Shown: positions 58,590 through 64,000 of the stretch, piece after piece
How the letters are laid out: each line of letters opens with the position of its first letter
How positions within the stretch are numbered: position 1 is the stretch's first letter
NCBI RefSeq assembly: GCF_964204645.1
Contig: NC_134036.1
Span: 2,172,001 to 2,236,000, forward strand
DNA: 64,000 nucleotides
Direction of reading: 5' to 3'
DNA from: Tubulanus polymorphus
Lineage: Eukaryota; Nemertea; Palaeonemertea; Tubulaniformes; Tubulanidae
Notes under the pieces: model-generated
Seen by the model: only the letters and a program-made list of their open reading frames with translations
Told to the model about the DNA's origin: nothing
Database searches by the model: none
Program-made: the position numbers and the translations under genes

Positions 58590-59040
58590 TTAACTCACAA
58601 CCAGAATCACCACGACTGAAGTGTTTACCAATGTAGGGGTAATCAACGATTCCAAAAACAATTCAGTCATATAGACACACTGGCATTCCATACCAGAAAG
58701 CTGGACATACAGAAACGTTTAGGCTATAGTTATTATATTTGGAAACGTTTAGGCTGTAGTTACTATAAGCTATAAGCCACAATCGCCACTACTAAAGTGT
58801 TTACCAATGCATGGGTAATCAACGATTCCACGAAAAACATTTCATACCAAAAGATGGACTTATCGGAACGTTTAGGCTATAGTGACTCACACCCACAATT
58901 GCAACTGCAAAAGTATTTACCGAGGGGAAAATGACAATTCCCGCAAAACAATCTAGATCTCGATTTGCTGGCCAGTTCATTTCATACGAAATAGGCTGGA
59001 CATTCCGGCTATCAGCAATCAGCAATAATCTCTATAAACG
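58590..59040 (+). repeat. Degenerate ~120-180-bp repeat, about 3 units
   Basis: Units share AAGTGTTTACCAATG(T/C)A(G/T)GG, GTAATCAACGATTCCA, CATACCA(G/A)AA, TGGAC and AACGTTTAGGCTATAGT. Confidence 0.75.
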
Positions 59041-61412
59041 AATCCAGACGGGCATATTCGCTGGTCAATAGTTGGACATACCGCTGACGGCTAAAACCCA
59101 CTGGAGAATTAGCACATAATTGAAGTGTGTTTGTTTGTTACTCGGGGCTAAATTGGGTAACAAGGCACAGAACAGTTAACGGAAATTAACCAGTGATTCC
59201 CGAATCACGAACCGACTGTCAATCAATCTGTTATTATCGACATTTTCGTGCGCGCAAGTTTTTTCCTTTTTTTTCTCTGTTAGATATAATTTCCATTGGG
59301 AAAAGAACGGCAGCAGCGGACGCAGTGACATCAGCGGCTGCGGCGACAGTAGTGACCAGTTCGTACGGTTAGACTTAGCTTCACAACTTGCTTCACTGAC
59401 AAACAAGTGTTGTCTTTACCAGAACCAACCTCCATCATCAAAAATTATTTCATTTCATCTACTGTTTTGCAATCGCGGAGACTTTGTTCCATGAGATGAA
59501 CCCCGCACCCAGACAAGTAAAGATGTATCTGGATTTTATAAATTTAAGTTTATCTAAATATATTTCAATGATTGATATAATGTTATGTAATTTGTGCAAG
59601 TTAATAACAATTCTCATGGACCAAGTTCGACTTTGAATCGGGGTTTAACCCAATCTAGCGAAAGTCGAGTTAATTTAGACCCAGGCCAAAGTAAGAACTG
59701 GTCGATGAAAATCGCACCCTGGAGTTACACTTAAACTGGTATTTAGGTAACTGAACGTTAGAAAGATGAGGTTCCGTTTCATGTGCTGAAAGAAAGAACA
59801 ACACACACGCCATCTAACGGAACAACACGAAAACAATATGGATACGAAACGACATCAACCTCAGAATAGCTCGGACTCCGAGCTCCATTTGAGGTAAATC
59901 GCAACATCATCCTGGGACACTGTGACAGAATTAGGATACATCCAGCACGACGGCAAGGACAAGTTGTAATCTGATAACACGAAGTCAGTGGAACAGGGCG
60001 AATGGGGCCACTATTATTGGGCATTTGCTTTACAATCCATACATCACGGAAATCTATATTGTAAATCCGGAATTATGTTCTTGTGAATCGAAAACACGTA
60101 GCAAATAATTTGAGATAACCATGATTCATCGAAAATCATTCGATGCAAATAATATTCGCTGGGTGGGTGGGTTTAATGGTTTATCTGAAAAAGAGGCATT
60201 TTTTCACATTTTCTATCTTATGACGAGTTGAAAAAAAAAATTCAAACTTACCTGTTTGATGCAAAGTAGAAATATACCGGAAAATAGAAAGAAAAAAGAA
60301 AACAATTTAGTTACAATATCAGATTGAGCTCATTCACAAGTTAGTCTTAGTTTTTGCTTATGACGATAGATGGCGAACGGATCGACGCAACGATTCATTC
60401 GTAAATTGTCGATTGTTGAACGACCGTTACAAGACGCCATGGAAACGCGATAAGAATATGTCTTACTGGAAACCAGTCGTTTCTTCCAATGTAAGAGGTA
60501 TGTAGGATTTAAAGAGGTAATGATGGAAAGGTTTAACGGACAAAGTTAGCACACGGGCCATTCTCCATTGATTATCTATATTCTAAGATCTTAAGACACA
60601 ATCATCTGTCACACTTGATGTAAGGAACATCGCAATATCAATTTGATAGACTAGTTAATAAACAGACTTGAAAAATGACCATTTAAACTACCATCAATTT
60701 TGTTTTTAGATTTGTGGAGTGAGATATCATTCTCGGTGTATTCTTTAAGTACTACGGTATCACAAGGGCCCAGTTTCATGGACTGGGTTTATTTTAACAA
60801 AATGTGGGCCAGGACAAATGTCAAAATGTTCCCAGGGATTATTTCGGCCTTTTATCAAAGAAACACAGCCTTAAAGTTTTTGCCAATGATGTTATGGCTC
60901 TATTTCATCGTTTGATATACCAATCGGAATCTCATTTCGATATTTTACCGAATGCAAGATTGATATCGAAATATCAAATATCAATTCAGCTAGTTTAAAC
61001 TATCATAACGCAGCAACAGCAACAGCACTACGTTATATCACGATACAAATCAACGTGGATGGATCGTCATTTTTGAGATATCAAAACGAAGCCCGATATC
61101 GGCGTAATCCGCCAATCAACAGACTTGTCATCGGTTTCTAAAAGCCAATTGAGAATTTCATTTCACCAAATATGTCAATTTGTCAATGAAAATTCGCGGC
61201 GTCCTTTTAGTACCGAATTTCAAAAGGCTTCAGTCGCCCGCGCGTGGGTTTTTAAATTGATTTCCCCGGAGATTTGAGCAACAATGAATGCGGTTCAACC
61301 GACATCCTTCATAATTTTTTTTCATCGTTTTGAAAAATGTAATCGACCAATCCGTGCGCAGCAAACCGTCCATTCATTCAAATTCTTACTGACGACTTCT
61401 TTCTCGTGGGCG
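59041..61412. other. Non-coding stretch, nothing recognised
   Basis: Long unique-looking stretch. An ATG frame of 81 codons at 59779-60024 (-) is Cys- and Ser-rich but has no supporting context. Near 60960 there are many ATATCAAATATCAA words. Confidence 0.45.
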
Positions 61413-61462
61413 GCAGCAGCAGCAGCAGCAACATCAGCTGTAGCAGCAGCAGCAGTAGTAGT
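61413..61462 (+). repeat. (GCA)n microsatellite
   Basis: Interrupted GCA/GTA repeat, which gives a poly-Ala stretch in an 88-codon ATG frame (61284-61550). That frame's end runs into the foldback element at 61510, which argues against a gene. Confidence 0.85.
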
Positions 61463-61509
61463 GCCAGTTGATGACAAAATCCTAGAATTATCAGCAAGTT
61501 TAAACTTCC

Positions 61510-61618
61510 GGACCCAGTTCCACAGATGTGAGATAGAGTTATCTCTCTGAGCTAAAACAAGTTCATTTTCAATGAGTTTACTCAGTCAAATCTTAACTGA
61601 CAACTGTGGAACTGGGCC
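61510..61618. mobile_element. ~109-bp foldback element (CAGTTCCACA family)
   Basis: Ends GGACCCAGTTCCACAG and CTGTGGAACTGGGCC form a strong terminal inverted repeat. The interior has the same GAGTTA...TTAACTGAC-type arms as the copy at 22479-22586. Confidence 0.85.
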
Positions 61619-62455
61619 ACGAAGTTTCAAACGGCAATAGGATTTTGAAGACATGGCCATGCTTACAATATGGTATCCTCAGGAAAAGCCTATTTCGGTC
61701 AATAATATCGATTGATGACGAAAAGTCGTTGTTCTTGGATCTAACAACTTTTAAGGTCTTGAGATTAGGACATCGGATTTAAGATTTAAGTCATGATCGA
61801 TTTGAAACCGTTAATGCACATGGGACGCAATTTGACCTATGCGCACGTGCTGTGGTAAATATTTGTCGAGGCCAAACGGAGATTCTTTCCGGGAAATATC
61901 CAGCGATATATTCTCTCCTGACCTATATACGTCTACCCCACAGATATAAGCAGCTTATCAAATACCGGTAAATCTCGGTAATCGGATCTTAACTTCGTCT
62001 CAAGGGGACTGTCCGTTTACTAGACTAAGTAGTGAGGAGAGATACCGGGTGAGGGAGGGAGAGGGAGGGAGTGGGGCAGGTGGAAGAGATGAGGAGAGAG
62101 GGAGATTTTAAGATGGAAACACTTTTTGAGGCTCACAGTATAAAAAGAATTTATAGCGAAACAAAAAGAAACTAATGACATTCCCTGATAGTTCCATGAA
62201 TTTGAAACAAGCTATAGACAAATTCAATCAACCGCGATATGAAGCATGCTCGCGTTACCCAGGGAATAATTACCGGGGTAAATCGGGCATAAATACGAGA
62301 TTTTGAAGGAACGTGACTGGAACGGTTAAATAATGAAATATTCACGGGGAGACACGACGTCAGAATGAGAGGGCGAGGGGGGTGAGGTGAAATCAAGAGA
62401 CATAACCTAACCTAAAATGGAGGTACAATTTTAGTTGATAGAGGGGTTCCAGTCT
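61619..62455. other. Non-coding stretch, nothing recognised
   Basis: A short GA-rich run near 62050-62105. No gene supported. Confidence 0.45.
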
Positions 62456-62469
62456 TACAGGTTTTGTTG

Positions 62470-62640
62470 GTGCAAAACTTTTAAATGACCTAGTTTGGTT
62501 GACCTAGTTTAAATGACCTTATTTCATTGACCTAGTTTAATTGACCCCGTTTGATTGATCTAGTTTAAATGACCAGTTTGATTGACCTAGTTAAATGACC
62601 TAATTTGATTGACCTAGTTTAAATGACCTAGTTTTATTTT
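62470..62640 (+). repeat. ~17/34-bp short tandem repeat
   Basis: About ten alternating units of GACCTAGTTTAAAT and GACCTAGTTTGATT. Confidence 0.9.
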
Positions 62641-62869
62641 CCCCTATAATCAATTTTTATACCCATAACAAATCTTCATTTTAGGCTAAAAAAAATGCTG
62701 AGCACAAATAAGAAACAAGATATCAATTTTCATAAGCCTCATTCGTTGCAATGGTCAGTGGTCATCAGAAGCAATACAGTCACTTGTTCCCGGAAACCCA
62801 TTAAACTGTCGTCTGCCAACCCCCGCGCGCACGCGTGTTCGTTTCTATCGTCAGTAATTCCGGTAACCA

Positions 62870-63085
62870 ATCAACCGGTAACGTTAACAAATTGCTTTAA
62901 ACGTTAACGAAACGTTGCCGATACGCGGAATTTGATTTCCTAGACGTCGACAACGCAAAAAAAAACAAGTGGTACACGTCAACGTTACTTAACGTCAAAC
63001 GAATTATTATTGTTACAGCTAACGCCGAGCAACGCGGAAGAGAAAGAGAGAGGCGTTGTTAACGGCGGCAACAATAACGTCGGAA
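62870..63085. repeat. AACG/CGTT-rich patch
   Basis: GTAACGTTAACAAATTGC, AAACGTTAACGAAACGTTG and AACGTTACTTAACGTCAAACG words, plus GGCGGCAACAATAACGTCGG, close to the phrase in the 2280 and 3840 patches. Confidence 0.4.
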
Positions 63086-63280
63086 TACGCAGTTATCAAC
63101 TTCGTCGTCAGGGAGGCAACGCTGCGACAAGTGGTAATTGTTGAAATGAATGAAATAAAAATGTAGTTCAGATAATAAATGACAGGACGGTCTCGGTGGT
63201 TGTCCGTTTGCAAGACGAATGAAGCCAATTTCAGATCGAGCGAAAAGGAAAATGAATGATTGCCATGTTATTGATAATAA

Positions 63281-63493
63281 GGCTAAACAAAAATGGATAC
63301 CTTGTTTCTCCTAATCGGCCGGGGGTCATTTTTATAAACCGCAGTTATAAAATTGTAATCAGTTCATTTCTGTCGGGTTTGTTATTGTTAGTTTGATCGT
63401 GATTTTAGAAAAAGAAATGCACACGTAGATAGGCGGCTGGGTCAACTTTTATGCTTGGTAAAATGAGATAAACAAGGTATCAATTTTTTAGCC
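63281..63493. mobile_element. ~213-bp MITE-like element, best preserved copy
   Basis: The left end GGCTAAACAAAAATGGATAC continues CTTGTTTCTC. The right end GAGATAAACAAGGTATCAAT continues TTTTTAGCC. Together they form about 28 bp of terminal inverted repeat. No coding capacity. Relatives at 21847-22035 and 26921-27138. Confidence 0.85.
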
Positions 63494-64000
63494 TAACTGA
63501 CAATTTTCAAGTTGTTTGTTTCACTAAAAATCGCTACACAGACCCGCGCCTTCCCTGAGCGACAACTAACGAGCTAACGAGTCCTTACACACCGTGATTT
63601 ATCGATACCCAGCCATTAATCAGTCCAATAAGTGTCCGCGGTATAGCCCTCTCTGCGGTGATTAGGCGACTCGGTCGAGCGGGCTGGAGAAATGCGGAAG
63701 GTTACGTGGAGCACCGCAGTATATAGCAGACGAGATTCTGGTCGATACAGATAGCAGGTGGTTAATCCCTTAATGTCGAAATCACAGTAACTGTTCATCC
63801 GGCAACTCACAGAGCGCCATTCACCGGATCAGTTCAGCTGATTCCGATGTTCTATTCCCCCGACAGAGGAAGGTTAACAAGGTTTTTCTCTGACCCCAGG
63901 TCAATGTATCGATGAGAAGAACATTTAATGGTTCTAACCCTGGTGGTAATGACCGATTTTTGAAGTCGCTAAGGTTTTTCTCTACCCCATGAAATGTGCC
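63494..64000. other. Non-coding stretch, nothing recognised
   Basis: GCAGACGA at 63726 and a duplicate CTAAGGTTTTTCTCT/ACAAGGTTTTTCTCT pair near 63880 and 63969 at the window edge. No gene supported. Confidence 0.45.

Noticed and set aside
61284-61550. 88-codon ORF with poly-Ala
   Set aside because: Poly-Ala comes from a GCA microsatellite and the 3' part runs into a foldback element.

Overview
This window is animal nuclear DNA, AT-rich, gene-poor and full of repeats. There are no operons, ribosome sites or prokaryotic genes. Coding sequence is confined to a few islands: one exon with a splice donor, single-exon receptor genes, and AATAAA polyadenylation signals. The rest is minisatellites, short inverted-repeat elements and polypurine tracts. 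The tandem intronless peptide-type GPCRs and the natriuretic-peptide-receptor-like exon suggest a bilaterian invertebrate, perhaps a marine spiralian (mollusc, brachiopod or annelid). That placement is an inference.

Layout. 1-7.7 kb has no recognisable gene; it holds AACG-word-rich patches, a (GA)n/(GGGA)n tract and small duplications. 7.99-8.29 kb (+) encodes a 97-residue secreted peptide precursor with dibasic cleavage sites. It faces the 5' coding exon of a natriuretic peptide receptor / receptor guanylate cyclase-like protein at 8607-9312 (-). If that exon splices to the left, the peptide gene lies inside the receptor's first intron, on the other strand. 9.3-33 kb is almost wholly non-coding and holds many tandem arrays (60-bp and 47-bp satellites among them), three copies of a ~210-bp terminal-inverted-repeat element, two weak exon candidates and one decayed coding-like duplication. 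33.65-38.33 kb is a tandem duplication carrying two intronless class A GPCRs on the minus strand, each with a 3' repeat module and a nearly identical 5' flank. 38.3-64 kb is repeat-rich again, with one plausible 5' exon at 40690-40920 (-).

Genes together. The only pathway hint is peptide signalling: a candidate secreted peptide, a natriuretic-type receptor ectodomain and two orphan peptide-type GPCRs. Nothing in the sequence proves that any of them interact.

The most unusual global signal is lexical. The heptamer CAGACGA/TCGTCTG occurs at least 57 times by eye, against about 5 expected from base composition, mostly as GCAGACGA and dispersed across non-repeat DNA. The second strong theme is that several minisatellites appear to be amplified cores of short foldback elements that also occur singly in the window.
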